DNA of 64,000 nt, taken from contig NZ_LLWP01000009.1 of assembly GCF_001412215.1 (NCBI RefSeq), positions 602,495-666,494 of the forward strand, read 5' to 3'. Positions within the stretch are counted from its first letter, which is position 1. Each line of letters begins with the position of its first letter. Under the pieces are notes generated by a model that was not told the DNA's origin, did not search any database, and worked only from the letters and a program-made list of their open reading frames with translations. This stretch comes from Pedobacter sp. Hv1. GTDB taxonomy: Bacteria > Bacteroidota > Bacteroidia > Sphingobacteriales > Sphingobacteriaceae. A program made the position numbers and the translations under genes. Positions 35,666-45,427 of the stretch are shown here, in pieces.

Positions 35666-36976
35666 ATGAATAATAATATGAAAATACTCATCCTATCAAG
35701 TACTCCTTGGCGTGACGATAATAGTTTCGGGGATTCGTATTCAAATATTTTTGGTAATATTAAAGAAATTGAAATTGCAAATATCTATTGTAGCATGGGC
35801 TTACCCAACAATAGTATCGCCTCTCACTTTTTTCAGATGAGTGAAAAAAAACTCCTACTAAATTTAATTGATAAAGAGAATAAAACAGGGGATATCGTTT
35901 TAATTCCTAATCGTAAAGATAATGAGCTTACTCCTGTACCAATAGCAACTAAAGAACAAAAGATATTCAGGTTTTTTCAGAAAAACAGATATATGGTTTT
36001 TATGTGGGCTCGTGAAATAATATGGTTTTTGGGTAGATGGAAGTCTAAAGAGCTGAATAAGTTTATTGATGATTTTAACCCAGATTTAATTTTTACGCCC
36101 ATTTATATTAATCCATATATGAATAGAATTGGATTATATGTAAAAAAATACAGTGGGAAGAAGATGTTAGGTTATGTGTCAGATGATGTATATACATTAA
36201 GACAATTTTCTATTAATCCATTCTTTTGGATAGACCGTTTGGTGAATCGCTTCTTTGTAAAGAAGGTAGTTGATCAATGTGATCTTTTATATGTAATTTC
36301 CGATATCCAGAAAAAAGATTATGATGTCTGTTTCAATAAAGATTGTCATATATTATTTAAGGGGGGCAATTTTGATGTAATCCCTGTCAGGAAACCAATT
36401 AATACACCCGTAAAACTTTTGTATACAGGGAATATTGGTGCAGGAAGGTATAAAAGCTTAGCTTTAATAGGCGAAGCGTTAGATAAAATCAATGAAGATG
36501 GGGTAAAAGCAATATTAACAATCTATAGTCAAACGCCTTTAAATAAAAAAAAGAGTACTACCCTACTAAATTTTAAGAGTCTTTCCTTTCGTGGTGGTAT
36601 TTCGCAAGAGGAAGTTAAAATAAAGCAACAAGAAGCTGATGTTTTGATCTATGTAGAATCTTTTGATCTAAGAGAAAAGTTAATGGTAAGACAATCTTTT
36701 TCTACTAAAATTGTTGACTACCTGCGGTCTGCAAAATGTATTTTTGCAGTAGGTAGTACTATCTGTGCAAGCATAGATTATCTAATCGATAATGATGCAG
36801 CAATAGTTGCGACACATAAAAATGAGATAGAAGTAAAATTAACTCAATTAATTAAATCTCCTGAAAAATTAATCAACTACGGATACAAAGCTTGGCAATG
36901 TGGTAAAAAAAATCATCAGATAGAAGATATACAAGCTACTTTGCTGCGTGATTTTAATCAGATTTTGAATAAATAA
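35666..36976 (+). CDS. Probable GT-B glycosyltransferase
   Basis: A 436-residue soluble protein. The start has KILILSSTPWRDDNSFGDSYSNIF, the middle GYVSDDVYTLRQ, and the second half a donor-site-like region beginning VKLLYTGNIGAGRYKSLALIGEAL with QSFSTKIVDYLRSAKCIFAV later. It resembles GT4-type enzymes without a perfect motif. A second in-frame ATG at 35678 is an alternative start. Placement between flippase and another glycosyltransferase supports a role in repeat-unit assembly. Confidence 0.68.
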   Translation: MNNNMKILILSSTPWRDDNSFGDSYSNIFGNIKEIEIANIYCSMGLPNNSIASHFFQMSEKKLLLNLIDKENKTGDIVLIPNRKDNELTPVPIATKEQKIFRFFQKNRYMVFMWAREIIWFLGRWKSKELNKFIDDFNPDLIFTPIYINPYMNRIGLYVKKYSGKKMLGYVSDDVYTLRQFSINPFFWIDRLVNRFFVKKVVDQCDLLYVISDIQKKDYDVCFNKDCHILFKGGNFDVIPVRKPINTPVKLLYTGNIGAGRYKSLALIGEALDKINEDGVKAILTIYSQTPLNKKKSTTLLNFKSLSFRGGISQEEVKIKQQEADVLIYVESFDLREKLMVRQSFSTKIVDYLRSAKCIFAVGSTICASIDYLIDNDAAIVATHKNEIEVKLTQLIKSPEKLINYGYKAWQCGKKNHQIEDIQATLLRDFNQILNK

Positions 36977-37009
36977 CTTTTACTGATTTGAAAATAAGTT
37001 GTTAGGGAA

Positions 37010-38140
37010 ATGAAAAAGTATTTAATTATTAATGATCTTGGAAATGGTGGTGCAGAGATTTTAAATATTGGCTTATACCATAATCTTAAATTTGATGCGA
37101 TTTTTACCCTTCAACAGAATGTTGACTATGATACCAATGGTATTAATGTAATTAACTTAAGTAGAGGTGGAAAAGTTAGTATACTAAACTTCCCTAAACT
37201 AATTTATAGACTCTATAAACATCTGCAGCCTAATGACGTATTGATTGCTTCTCTATATAAGAGTATTGTAGTTGCTTTTTTATGTAATTTGTTTCTTGTA
37301 AAGCCTAATCTTATATTTTGGATACATAGTGATATCACAATAGATCTCAATTCGAAATTTAAAAAATGGTTAATGAAGTTTATTTTTAATAACAAATGTT
37401 CTATTGTCGTTAACTCTGAAAAAGCAAAGTTGGATGTGGTAAAGCAATTGAATACACCTGAGAATAAGATAAATGTGATCTATAATTCTTTTGATGCCAA
37501 TCAAATTAAATTGTTAGGTGAGGAAAAATTAGAAGATGATTTATTTGATCATATTAAAGCATTCCCTAAAATGATTTGTATAGGCCGTTTTAACCGACTT
37601 AAAGGTCAACTGGAGTTGATTGAAGTCGTAGCTGATCTAAAGAAAAAGAACTTTATCATACACTTGATATTGATAGGGAAAGGCGAATCCGAACAAATGT
37701 TAAGGGATGCAGCTAATCAATTGGGTGTTGTAGATTTTGTACATTTCTTAGGGCAAAAAAAGAATATTTATCCTTATTTGAAGCAATGCGATTTGTTAGT
37801 AAGTGCTTCAAGAAGTGAAGGGTTTGGAAATGTATTGGTTGAAGGCTTATTGAGTGGAATTCCAGTGATATCTGCTGATATAGATAATGGGCCGCGAGAA
37901 ATATTAGCGCCAGAAACCAATTTGATTTATAGAACAACTACTGAAGAATATGCGACTTATGGTATATTAATGCCTTCCTTCACAAATAACGCAGCAAATA
38001 AAATATGGGTTGATATTATCTATGAGATCTTTTCAAATGGAAGGATTAAAGAATACCAGAATATCGGATTAACCTATGCTAACTTATTTGATAAACATCA
38101 TATAATGCCAAAATGGGAAGACTTGCTGAAAGAAAAGTAA
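37010..38140 (+). CDS. Family 4 glycosyltransferase
   Basis: A 376-residue GT4 enzyme. The C-terminal domain is typical: IGRFNRLKGQLELIEVVADL, LILIGKGESEQMLRDAA, and SASRSEGFGNVLVEGLLSG with both glutamates of the E-x7-E motif, then PVISADIDNGPREIL. The N-terminal half has GGAEILNIGLY in place of the common GGAE loop. The sugar donor is not predictable. Confidence 0.87.
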   Translation: MKKYLIINDLGNGGAEILNIGLYHNLKFDAIFTLQQNVDYDTNGINVINLSRGGKVSILNFPKLIYRLYKHLQPNDVLIASLYKSIVVAFLCNLFLVKPNLIFWIHSDITIDLNSKFKKWLMKFIFNNKCSIVVNSEKAKLDVVKQLNTPENKINVIYNSFDANQIKLLGEEKLEDDLFDHIKAFPKMICIGRFNRLKGQLELIEVVADLKKKNFIIHLILIGKGESEQMLRDAANQLGVVDFVHFLGQKKNIYPYLKQCDLLVSASRSEGFGNVLVEGLLSGIPVISADIDNGPREILAPETNLIYRTTTEEYATYGILMPSFTNNAANKIWVDIIYEIFSNGRIKEYQNIGLTYANLFDKHHIMPKWEDLLKEK

Positions 38141-38188
38141 AAATATATCTGGATTTTAATCAGATTGAACTTATTGTTAAATAATGTT

Positions 38189-40072
38189 ATGTGTGGAATA
38201 AACGGATTAATCTTAAAAGAAGATCATCCTCAATTGAATCTTAAAATAAGACAAATGAATGATTTTATCATTCATCGCGGACCAGATGATGATGGAGTCT
38301 ATCAGAGAGATGATAGGATAGCTATGGGCATGCGGCGTCTTTCCATTATTGATTTAACAACCGGTAAGCAACCAATCTACTCTGATGATCAACAAAAAGT
38401 GATCGTTTTTAATGGCGAAATTTATAATTATAAAACCCTAAGGCGGGAATTAGTTGAAGCAGGTGTCGATTTTAAAACTACTTCTGATACAGAAGTGATT
38501 CTAAAATTATACGAAAAATATGGTACAGCTTCATTTAGCATGCTAGATGGCATGTTTGCCTTCAGTATCTATGATGCAAATCTGAACAAAGTGATTATTG
38601 CCCGTGATTTTTTCGGAGAGAAGCCACTTTATTACGCTAACTTTCAAGATGCATTTTATTGGGCATCAGAACTTAAGTCAATTGTTAAGGTTCTACCTGT
38701 GAAACCTATGATTTCATTAACCGCTGTGAATTTATATTTTCAGCTCACCTATATTCCGGCACCTTATACCATTTATGAAGAGGTGCATAAATTAGAGCCT
38801 AATCATTATTTAGAGTTTGATTGTGTAGACTTTTCTTTTTCATTAAAAGAAATCGAACAAAATTTCAAAAAGACCGAAATTGAGACTGATTTAAGTTCAG
38901 TAAAAGAGAAAGTATACCAGCTAGTTAGTGACAGTGTACAAAGTAGAACCATTGCTGATGTGCCTATTGGCACATTCTTATCTGGAGGGGTAGACTCTTC
39001 TATCGTTTCATTATGTGTTGCACAGCAGAGTACTAACAAAATTGATACTTTCTCTATCGGATTTGAAAAGAAGGAATTTGATGAGTCGGCTAAAGCCAGA
39101 GAGGTGGCCAAAATGATTGGGAGTAATCATCATGAGTTTATCATAGGCGAACAAGATTTATTGGCTAATATTAATGAAATAGTGCTAAATTTTGACGAAC
39201 CATTTGCCGATTCATCAGCATTGGCCAGTTATTTAGTTGCACAAAAAACAAGCAAACACGTAAAGGTGGCATTAACAGGTGATGGGGGAGATGAGGTTTT
39301 TGGCGGTTATAATAAATATTACATTGGAAAACTGAATAGCAGATATACGAGTTTAATACCTAGGAGTTTACACAATGTGCTAAAAAGTGCCATATCACCA
39401 TTGTTGTCAACAAAAGATGACAATAGAGGAAAGCGATTTAAAATCAATAAGCTAATGAACTCTATTAATTATGGTGAAGATTTTTATTATAACATCATTT
39501 CTTTAGGTTTTCAGGAAGCTGATGCAAAAAAGCTTTTAACGCAGTCTTTGTTTTCAGGTAATGTACTTGCGTATTATAAAAATAAAGTCGATTATAGAAG
39601 TCAAACATTAACTGATTTTAGAAATATAGATCGGCATTTAAGCCTAGAAGGTGACATGTTGGTTAAGGTCGATCGTACAAGTATGCTGTCCTCTTTAGAG
39701 TGCAGATCGCCCTTTTTAAATAAAGAGCTGTGGAATTTTGCCAATACGCTGCCTGAAAGATATTTAATTAATGGCTGGGACAAAAAACACATTTTAAAGA
39801 AATCATTTGAGACCTATTTCCCCAAAGATTTTCTAGATAAACGTAAAAAGGGCTTTGAAGTGCCCGTAGGAGATTGGTTAAAGAGTAGTCTTAAAAAGGA
39901 ATTGTTAACCTATGTTGAAAAAAGTTTTATTCAAACTCAAGGTATATTTAACTACGATGTAATCAATGAGCTTATCGTAGACCATATTAGTGGTAAAATA
40001 GATAATACATTCAAAGTTTGGTCAATTTTTTGCTTCCAAAAGTGGTACAAAGAAATTTATAACAATTCGTAA
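38189..40072 (+). CDS. asnB: Asparagine synthase-like glutamine amidotransferase
   Basis: A 627-residue class II glutamine amidotransferase. ATG 38189 is chosen because it places the nucleophile Cys directly after Met (MCGINGLI), as needed; a TTG eight codons upstream is rejected. The glutaminase half has HRGPDDDG and FNGEIYNY; the synthetase half has the ATP-binding loop SGGVDS (265-270) and GDGGDEVFGGYNKYY. Such homologues inside polysaccharide loci (WbpS/WbtH type) are thought to amidate sugar uronic acids rather than aspartate. Here the uronic-acid genes at 22844-25113 offer a substrate; free asparagine synthesis remains possible. Confidence 0.85.
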   Translation: MCGINGLILKEDHPQLNLKIRQMNDFIIHRGPDDDGVYQRDDRIAMGMRRLSIIDLTTGKQPIYSDDQQKVIVFNGEIYNYKTLRRELVEAGVDFKTTSDTEVILKLYEKYGTASFSMLDGMFAFSIYDANLNKVIIARDFFGEKPLYYANFQDAFYWASELKSIVKVLPVKPMISLTAVNLYFQLTYIPAPYTIYEEVHKLEPNHYLEFDCVDFSFSLKEIEQNFKKTEIETDLSSVKEKVYQLVSDSVQSRTIADVPIGTFLSGGVDSSIVSLCVAQQSTNKIDTFSIGFEKKEFDESAKAREVAKMIGSNHHEFIIGEQDLLANINEIVLNFDEPFADSSALASYLVAQKTSKHVKVALTGDGGDEVFGGYNKYYIGKLNSRYTSLIPRSLHNVLKSAISPLLSTKDDNRGKRFKINKLMNSINYGEDFYYNIISLGFQEADAKKLLTQSLFSGNVLAYYKNKVDYRSQTLTDFRNIDRHLSLEGDMLVKVDRTSMLSSLECRSPFLNKELWNFANTLPERYLINGWDKKHILKKSFETYFPKDFLDKRKKGFEVPVGDWLKSSLKKELLTYVEKSFIQTQGIFNYDVINELIVDHISGKIDNTFKVWSIFCFQKWYKEIYNNS

Positions 40073-40078
40073 TTACTA

Positions 40079-41185
40079 ATGAAGATTATTTTTTCATCTA
40101 ACATCGCTTGGAGTATCTATAATTTTAGGTTGAAGTTATTAAAAGCATTACAAAAAGATGGACATACCATATATACTGTAGCATATAAAGATGGATATGA
40201 TGAAAAATTGATAAATGAAGGCCTGCACTTTGAGCATATTGAGATCAATAACAATTCAACCAATCCGCTAGAAGATTTAAGGTTAATTTCTAATTACTAT
40301 AAGATCTATAAAAAAATCGGCCCCGATGTCATTTGTCATAATGCAATTAAACCTAATATTTATGGTACAATTGCAGCTGGTATGTTAAATATCCCAGTAA
40401 TTAATAATATTTCTGGTTTAGGTACCTTGTTTATTAAGAGAAGTGTTGCTACTATTATTGCCAAATGGTTATATAAATTTTCTCAAAAAAAGGCGACCAA
40501 AGTCTTCTTTCAGAATAATGACGATCGTGATTTATTTGTTGAAAATAAGTTGGTAGAGTTATCAAAAACACAAGTTATTCCAGGCTCTGGAGTAGATACT
40601 GATAGGTTTTCTCCAGATCTCCGCCTTAAACAAGATGAAAGTTTTCAATTTTTATTTATAGGTAGGTTAATTTATGACAAAGGGATTAGGGAATACATTA
40701 CAGCCGTAGAGCGATTAAAAGCTAAGTACCCAAATGTAAGGTTTGCCATATTAGGTCCTTTATATCAGAACAACGCTACAGGAATTACAGAAGAGACTTT
40801 AAATATGTGGATTGCTGAGGAAACAATTATTTATTTAGGGCAAACAGACCAAGTAGAAGAAGTAATGAAAACGGCTAGTTGTGTGGTTTTGCCTTCTTAT
40901 AGAGAGGGGCTTTCTAAAGTTTTAATCGAGGCTTCAAGTATGGCCTTGCCAATTGTAACCACTAATGTTCCAGGTTGTAGAGATGTTGTAATTGATGGTG
41001 AAACAGGTTTTTTATGTAAGGCGAAAAATGGAGCTGATTTAGCAGATAAAATGGAGAAGATATTATTAATGTCTGATGTTGAGAGGAAAGCGATGGGAGA
41101 TAAAGCAAGAGAAAGGGCAATCCATGTCTTTAGTGAAGATCTTATCATTAATTACTATAAAGATGCCGTAAATTTGGTCAATTAA
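40079..41185 (+). CDS. PglA-like family 4 glycosyltransferase
   Basis: A 368-residue GT4 enzyme: HNAIKPNIYGTIAAG and INNISGLGTLFI in the N-terminal half, FIGRLIYDKGIREYI and SYREGLSKVLIEASSMALPIV in the donor domain. This resembles the WbpK-neighbour/PglA-type transferases that add the second sugar to an undecaprenyl-linked first sugar. Its position directly before the WecA-like gene fits that role. It follows the asparagine-synthase gene by six bases. Confidence 0.87.
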   Translation: MKIIFSSNIAWSIYNFRLKLLKALQKDGHTIYTVAYKDGYDEKLINEGLHFEHIEINNNSTNPLEDLRLISNYYKIYKKIGPDVICHNAIKPNIYGTIAAGMLNIPVINNISGLGTLFIKRSVATIIAKWLYKFSQKKATKVFFQNNDDRDLFVENKLVELSKTQVIPGSGVDTDRFSPDLRLKQDESFQFLFIGRLIYDKGIREYITAVERLKAKYPNVRFAILGPLYQNNATGITEETLNMWIAEETIIYLGQTDQVEEVMKTASCVVLPSYREGLSKVLIEASSMALPIVTTNVPGCRDVVIDGETGFLCKAKNGADLADKMEKILLMSDVERKAMGDKARERAIHVFSEDLIINYYKDAVNLVN

Positions 41186-41209
41186 TTTATTGTTATCATC
41201 CTACCTTTT

Positions 41210-42175
41210 ATGAGCTTCTTACTATCTACCTTATTATTGATCTTATTATTTGCCTCTGAACTGGTTTATTTTAAAATAGCAGACCATTTTAATATCATTG
41301 ACAAACCCAACAATCGAAGTTCGCACACTCGGATTACCATTAGAGGTGGTGGTGTAATTTATGTGGTTGCAGCACTTCTTTTATTGGTGCTGCACATAGA
41401 ACTCTGGTTACCAGTTTTGGGACTATTGATCATTGGTGCAATTAGTTTTGCCGATGATAGGTTGACACTTTCTGGGAAAATCAGGTTGCTGTTTCATTTA
41501 ATGGCTGTAAGCATGCTCTTTGCATTTTTAAATGTGTATGGAATGTTCTCTTGGTTAATTTGTGCAGTATTGTATGTAACCATCATTGGAACAATTAATT
41601 CATATAACTTTATGGATGGCATTAATGGAATAAATGGAGCATATAGCTTGGTTATTCTTTTAGGGCTTTATTATGTCAATACTTATCGTGTAAATTTTGT
41701 ACAGGCTGATGTTATTTGGTTGCCGATACTCGCATCTATTGTGTTCCTTTTCTTTAATTTTCGGAAAAAAGCCAAGTGTTTTGCTGGTGATGTAGGTAGT
41801 GTAACGATTGCCTATTGGATCATTTGGTTGTTATTGAGTTTAATGTTCAAAACAGGTAATTACATTTATATTCTGTTTTTAGCAGTCTATGGAGCAGATT
41901 CAATGTTAACGATACTTCACCGTGTGCTATTAAAACAAAATATATTTGAAGCACATAGATTACATTTCTACCAACTCTTGGCAAATGAACATAAAGTTCC
42001 ACACTTGGTAGTGGCAAGTGGGTATGCGATCTTGCAGATGGTAATTATTGCCTTGATTATCTTTAGCAACTTACCGCCATTGGTGTTGGTATTGATTACC
42101 GTACTGCCATTAACAGCTACATATTTGATATTAAAGCCTAGATTAATGATAAAAGTTGTTGAGCCTTTAAGCTAA
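41210..42175 (+). CDS. WecA/WbpL-like polyisoprenyl-phosphate sugar-1-phosphate transferase
   Basis: A 321-residue membrane protein with about ten segments. MraY/WecA-family motifs are present: NRSSHTRITIRGGGV near the N terminus, ADDRL, NSYNFMDGINGINGAY, FAGDVGSV and HRLHFYQLLANE. It starts the repeat unit by moving a GlcNAc-, QuiNAc- or FucNAc-type 1-phosphate from a UDP-sugar to undecaprenyl phosphate at the inner membrane. The HRLHFYQ form is typical of the WbpL/WecA side rather than MraY. Confidence 0.9.
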   Translation: MSFLLSTLLLILLFASELVYFKIADHFNIIDKPNNRSSHTRITIRGGGVIYVVAALLLLVLHIELWLPVLGLLIIGAISFADDRLTLSGKIRLLFHLMAVSMLFAFLNVYGMFSWLICAVLYVTIIGTINSYNFMDGINGINGAYSLVILLGLYYVNTYRVNFVQADVIWLPILASIVFLFFNFRKKAKCFAGDVGSVTIAYWIIWLLLSLMFKTGNYIYILFLAVYGADSMLTILHRVLLKQNIFEAHRLHFYQLLANEHKVPHLVVASGYAILQMVIIALIIFSNLPPLVLVLITVLPLTATYLILKPRLMIKVVEPLS

Positions 42176-42408
42176 CAATCCTATAAATTATCGCATGGTT
42201 AACTACCTGCTTTTATAGGCTATTGAATGCAAATGAATTGCGCTCACAATAGACAAATAAATAGCTAATCTGAAATAATAGAAATTTTATTGAATAAAGC
42301 TTTATTTTTGCAAAAAATTAGAATTGGCAGCAATTTTGTGGCTCTTCTATAATAAACAAGGCTAATTTTAGTTTTATAACTATTAAAAGCTACAAACCTA
42401 CACACCCT

Positions 42409-43077
42409 TTGAAACGACTTTTATTTTTTTCCATCTTTTTCTTATTTGCTATTCATATCAATGCACAAACCAATTTTTATAAATGGAGTACCGGTGTAAA
42501 TGTAGGTGGAACGCTAACCTATGGCGATTCGGATAAAAAAAGAATTGGTTATGCATATGCAGGCGTAATCGACTATTATTTTACACCCTATATGAACCTT
42601 GGTTTCGAATTTCAATCTGGCCAACTAAAAGGGGGAGAGCTAGGTGTAAGATCATTCAATAATAATTACAAAACCATAGCTTTTAATGGAAGAATGCAGT
42701 TGGGACAGTTTTTAAACGATGAGCAACTGGACTCATTTGTTTGGAGAAATTTAAAGGGGTTTTATATTGGTGCCGGCCTTGGTGCTATTGATAATAAAGT
42801 AGATATATCACTGCCCAATAAAGTAGATCATTTCGTTCATAAAGAAATAATTTTACCTTTAAATGTAGGTTTTAATATCAATTTACAAAGAAAATGGCAA
42901 GAATATTCTCGGGTAATGGTTAATGTTAACTATCAAACAGCCTTATCTTTTGAAGATGGGATGGATGGAGAATATGATTTGAAAAGTAATTCTAAAGACA
43001 GGTACTCTTTTTTCTCTATTGGGTTGCGTTATAATTTCGGGGCTATTGGTTTAGATCAATCAAAAAGAAGGTTGTAA
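42409..43077 (+). CDS. Outer-membrane beta-barrel protein
   Basis: A 222-residue exported protein. Its only reasonable start is TTG 42409, which gives a clean signal peptide (FFSIFFLFAIHINAQ, cleavage near residue 20); no in-frame ATG lies upstream. The mature part has alternating strands with WSTGVNVGGTLTYGDSD, YFTPYMNLGFEFQSG and a final barrel-like strand SFFSIGLRYNFG. It may be a porin-like or surface protein associated with the polysaccharide, but this is inference from location only. Confidence 0.65.
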   Translation: MKRLLFFSIFFLFAIHINAQTNFYKWSTGVNVGGTLTYGDSDKKRIGYAYAGVIDYYFTPYMNLGFEFQSGQLKGGELGVRSFNNNYKTIAFNGRMQLGQFLNDEQLDSFVWRNLKGFYIGAGLGAIDNKVDISLPNKVDHFVHKEIILPLNVGFNINLQRKWQEYSRVMVNVNYQTALSFEDGMDGEYDLKSNSKDRYSFFSIGLRYNFGAIGLDQSKRRL

Positions 43078-43475
43078 TTTAAACTTTTATACAGGCTGAG
43101 CAACTTTTTACTCGGCTACATGTCCTTTCTTTTATACACTTAACTAATCAAGTTGAGCAGCATAATACATGTTATAAGGTTTTATATTGGCTTAAACTTA
43201 TTAGAAAATAATTTACTTTTTTGACGCATGATTCTGTAAAATTTGCTTTATAGTTAAATTTGCTTTGTTTTAACTTTATTTAGCCTCTATGTTTATTTTA
43301 TATGTGACTTATTATGTCTAAAAGCGGGTGCTATGCATAAATGCTTGGCGTAAAAATTGCTTAAATAAATAAAAATATAATTTCTAATTAAGTAAATATT
43401 TTGATTGGTATAGGTATTTACAACGGATAACAGTTAAATAATTTGTAGTTTTGATAAAACACTTATACTTAAAGA
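43078..43475. other. 398-base intergenic region before the membrane dehydratase gene
   Basis: AT-rich with no credible coding frame. A weak stem (GGCTGAG near 43096 with CTCGGCT near 43113, including G-T pairs) lies just after the barrel gene. TAAATTTG at 43255-43262 matches the -7 consensus but is 214 bases before the next ATG. No repeat or riboswitch was recognised. Confidence 0.4.
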
Positions 43476-45416
43476 ATGACGCTAGGTAAAATCAATATTG
43501 TCCCTCGCTGGGTTATTTTGATGTTGGATTTGGGGATTTGTATAATTTCTTTAACCACTGCTCATCTTTTAACACATAATCTAGACATTACGAGTATTGA
43601 TTATGCTGTCTTTAGTAGAAATACCCTCATCTTAACTTTTTTCAATATCGTTGTGTTTTATAACGTTAAAACATACGCCGGTATTATTCGATATACAAGT
43701 GCACAAGATACTTTTAGGGTGTTGTTTGCGGTATTGCTAAGCAATATGAGCTTCGTATTTCTCAACCTTGGTTTTATAGCTGTAACCCATACGCCGCTCA
43801 TTTCAAATAAACTCCTTTTTGTAAATGGCTTAACTTCGTTTTTACTGCTCATTACCTATCGCGTTTTGATCAAATACTTTTTTATGTACATCAAGAATTT
43901 AACGCTTGATAAAAGAAAGGTAATTGTATATGGTGCTGGAGAGGCAGGGATAGCCACTAAACGTACATTTGACCATGATGCCAAAGTAAATAAAACCATT
44001 ATTGCTTTTGTAGATGATGATGAGCGAAAAGTAGGGAAGACCATTGATGGTATTAAAATATTGAATGCATCCAGATTAGAAGATCTAATTGTAGAACATC
44101 AGGTAGATGAATTGATTTTTGCATCATATAGTATTCCGAATGAACGTAAAAATCATATTGTAGATATCTGTTTGGACCATGATATTATTGTATTGAATAT
44201 TCCACCAGCAGATTTATGGATGGGTGGAGTTTTACATACCAAACAAATTCAGCATATCAATATCGAGGATCTGTTAAATAGGAAGCCTATACAGATTGAC
44301 ACTGATGGAATCCAAAATCAGTTAAAAAATAAACGGATCTTGATTACTGGGGCTGCAGGATCTATTGGTAGTGAGGTAGTAAGGCAATTGATGAATTTTG
44401 AAACTGGCCTGATTGTTTTATGCGATCATTCAGAAACCGCCTTGCATCATATTTATCTAGAACTAACAGAAACCTATAACAATACAAATTTCCATGCCTT
44501 TGTAGGTGATGTAAAAGATGAAAAACGGATGAATCATCTTTTTGAAACTTACAAGCCACATTACGTTTATCATGCCGCCGCTTATAAACATGTACCTTTG
44601 ATGGAAGATAATCCTTCTGAGGCGATTAAAACAAATGTAATGGGTACAAAGACCATTGCAGATCTATCGGTGAAACATGGCGTACAGAAATTTGTAATGA
44701 TCTCTACTGATATAGCGGTTAATCCAACCAATATTATGGGCGCTTCTAAGCGAATTGCAGAGATTTATGTACAGTCTTTAAACAATTCCTTAAGTACAGA
44801 AGATTTTATCTTTAGCAATGGATTAAGCTATATCAATGATCTAAATGTAAAACCCATTACCAAATTTATTACTACTCGTTTTGGAAATGTATTGGGTTCT
44901 AATGGCTCTGTAATACCAAGGTTTAAACAGCAAATAGAAAAGGGAGGCCCAGTTACGGTAACACACCCTGAAATTACCCGCTATTTCATGACTATTCCTG
45001 AGGCCTGCCGTTTGGTATTGGAAGCAGGTTGTATGGGTAAAGGTGGAGAGATCTTTATTTTCGATATGGGTAAATCTGTGAAAATTGTAGAACTCGCTAA
45101 AAAAATGATCCGATTGGCCGGTTTGGTGCCTAATCAAGATATTAAAATTCAATATTCTGGACTAAGACCTGGAGAAAAGCTATTTGAAGAATTATTGAAC
45201 GACCATGAAAATACAATGCCTACGCATCATGAAAAGATCATGATAGGAATGGTGCGCCAGTATGTTTTTTCTGAAATAGAATCTCAAATCTATGAGCTCA
45301 TTGCGTTAGCTAAACAGAATAACGACCGTAGCGTTGTAATTTGTATGAAAGACCTGGTAACAGAGTTTAAAAGCAAAAACTCTATTTTCGAAGAATTAGA
45401 TCAGCTCAATAAATAA
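43476..45416 (+). CDS. WbpM/PglF/CapD-like membrane nucleotide-sugar 4,6-dehydratase
   Basis: A 646-residue protein with four N-terminal membrane segments (to about residue 140), a first nucleotide-binding fold (VYGAGEAGIATKRTF, near residue 150) and a C-terminal SDR domain starting TGAAGSIGSEVVRQL near residue 290. These features match WbpM/PglF, which makes UDP-4-keto-6-deoxy-GlcNAc. The active-site segment reads STDIAVNPTNIMGASK: Asp412 is kept, Met421 and Lys425 are kept, but the Lys normally next to the Asp is Ile413 (codon ATA). This may impair activity. It is monocistronic after a 398-base gap. Confidence 0.88.
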   Translation: MTLGKINIVPRWVILMLDLGICIISLTTAHLLTHNLDITSIDYAVFSRNTLILTFFNIVVFYNVKTYAGIIRYTSAQDTFRVLFAVLLSNMSFVFLNLGFIAVTHTPLISNKLLFVNGLTSFLLLITYRVLIKYFFMYIKNLTLDKRKVIVYGAGEAGIATKRTFDHDAKVNKTIIAFVDDDERKVGKTIDGIKILNASRLEDLIVEHQVDELIFASYSIPNERKNHIVDICLDHDIIVLNIPPADLWMGGVLHTKQIQHINIEDLLNRKPIQIDTDGIQNQLKNKRILITGAAGSIGSEVVRQLMNFETGLIVLCDHSETALHHIYLELTETYNNTNFHAFVGDVKDEKRMNHLFETYKPHYVYHAAAYKHVPLMEDNPSEAIKTNVMGTKTIADLSVKHGVQKFVMISTDIAVNPTNIMGASKRIAEIYVQSLNNSLSTEDFIFSNGLSYINDLNVKPITKFITTRFGNVLGSNGSVIPRFKQQIEKGGPVTVTHPEITRYFMTIPEACRLVLEAGCMGKGGEIFIFDMGKSVKIVELAKKMIRLAGLVPNQDIKIQYSGLRPGEKLFEELLNDHENTMPTHHEKIMIGMVRQYVFSEIESQIYELIALAKQNNDRSVVICMKDLVTEFKSKNSIFEELDQLNK

Positions 45417-45427
45417 GCCTTGTAATA

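Noticed and set aside
38165..38188. TTG start eight codons before the AsnB homologue
   Set aside because: It would bury the essential N-terminal Cys; ATG 38189 leaves Cys directly after Met as class II amidotransferases need.
19628..42175. A mobile element or integrase behind the polysaccharide cassette
   Set aside because: No transposase, integrase, terminal repeats or tRNA target could be found.
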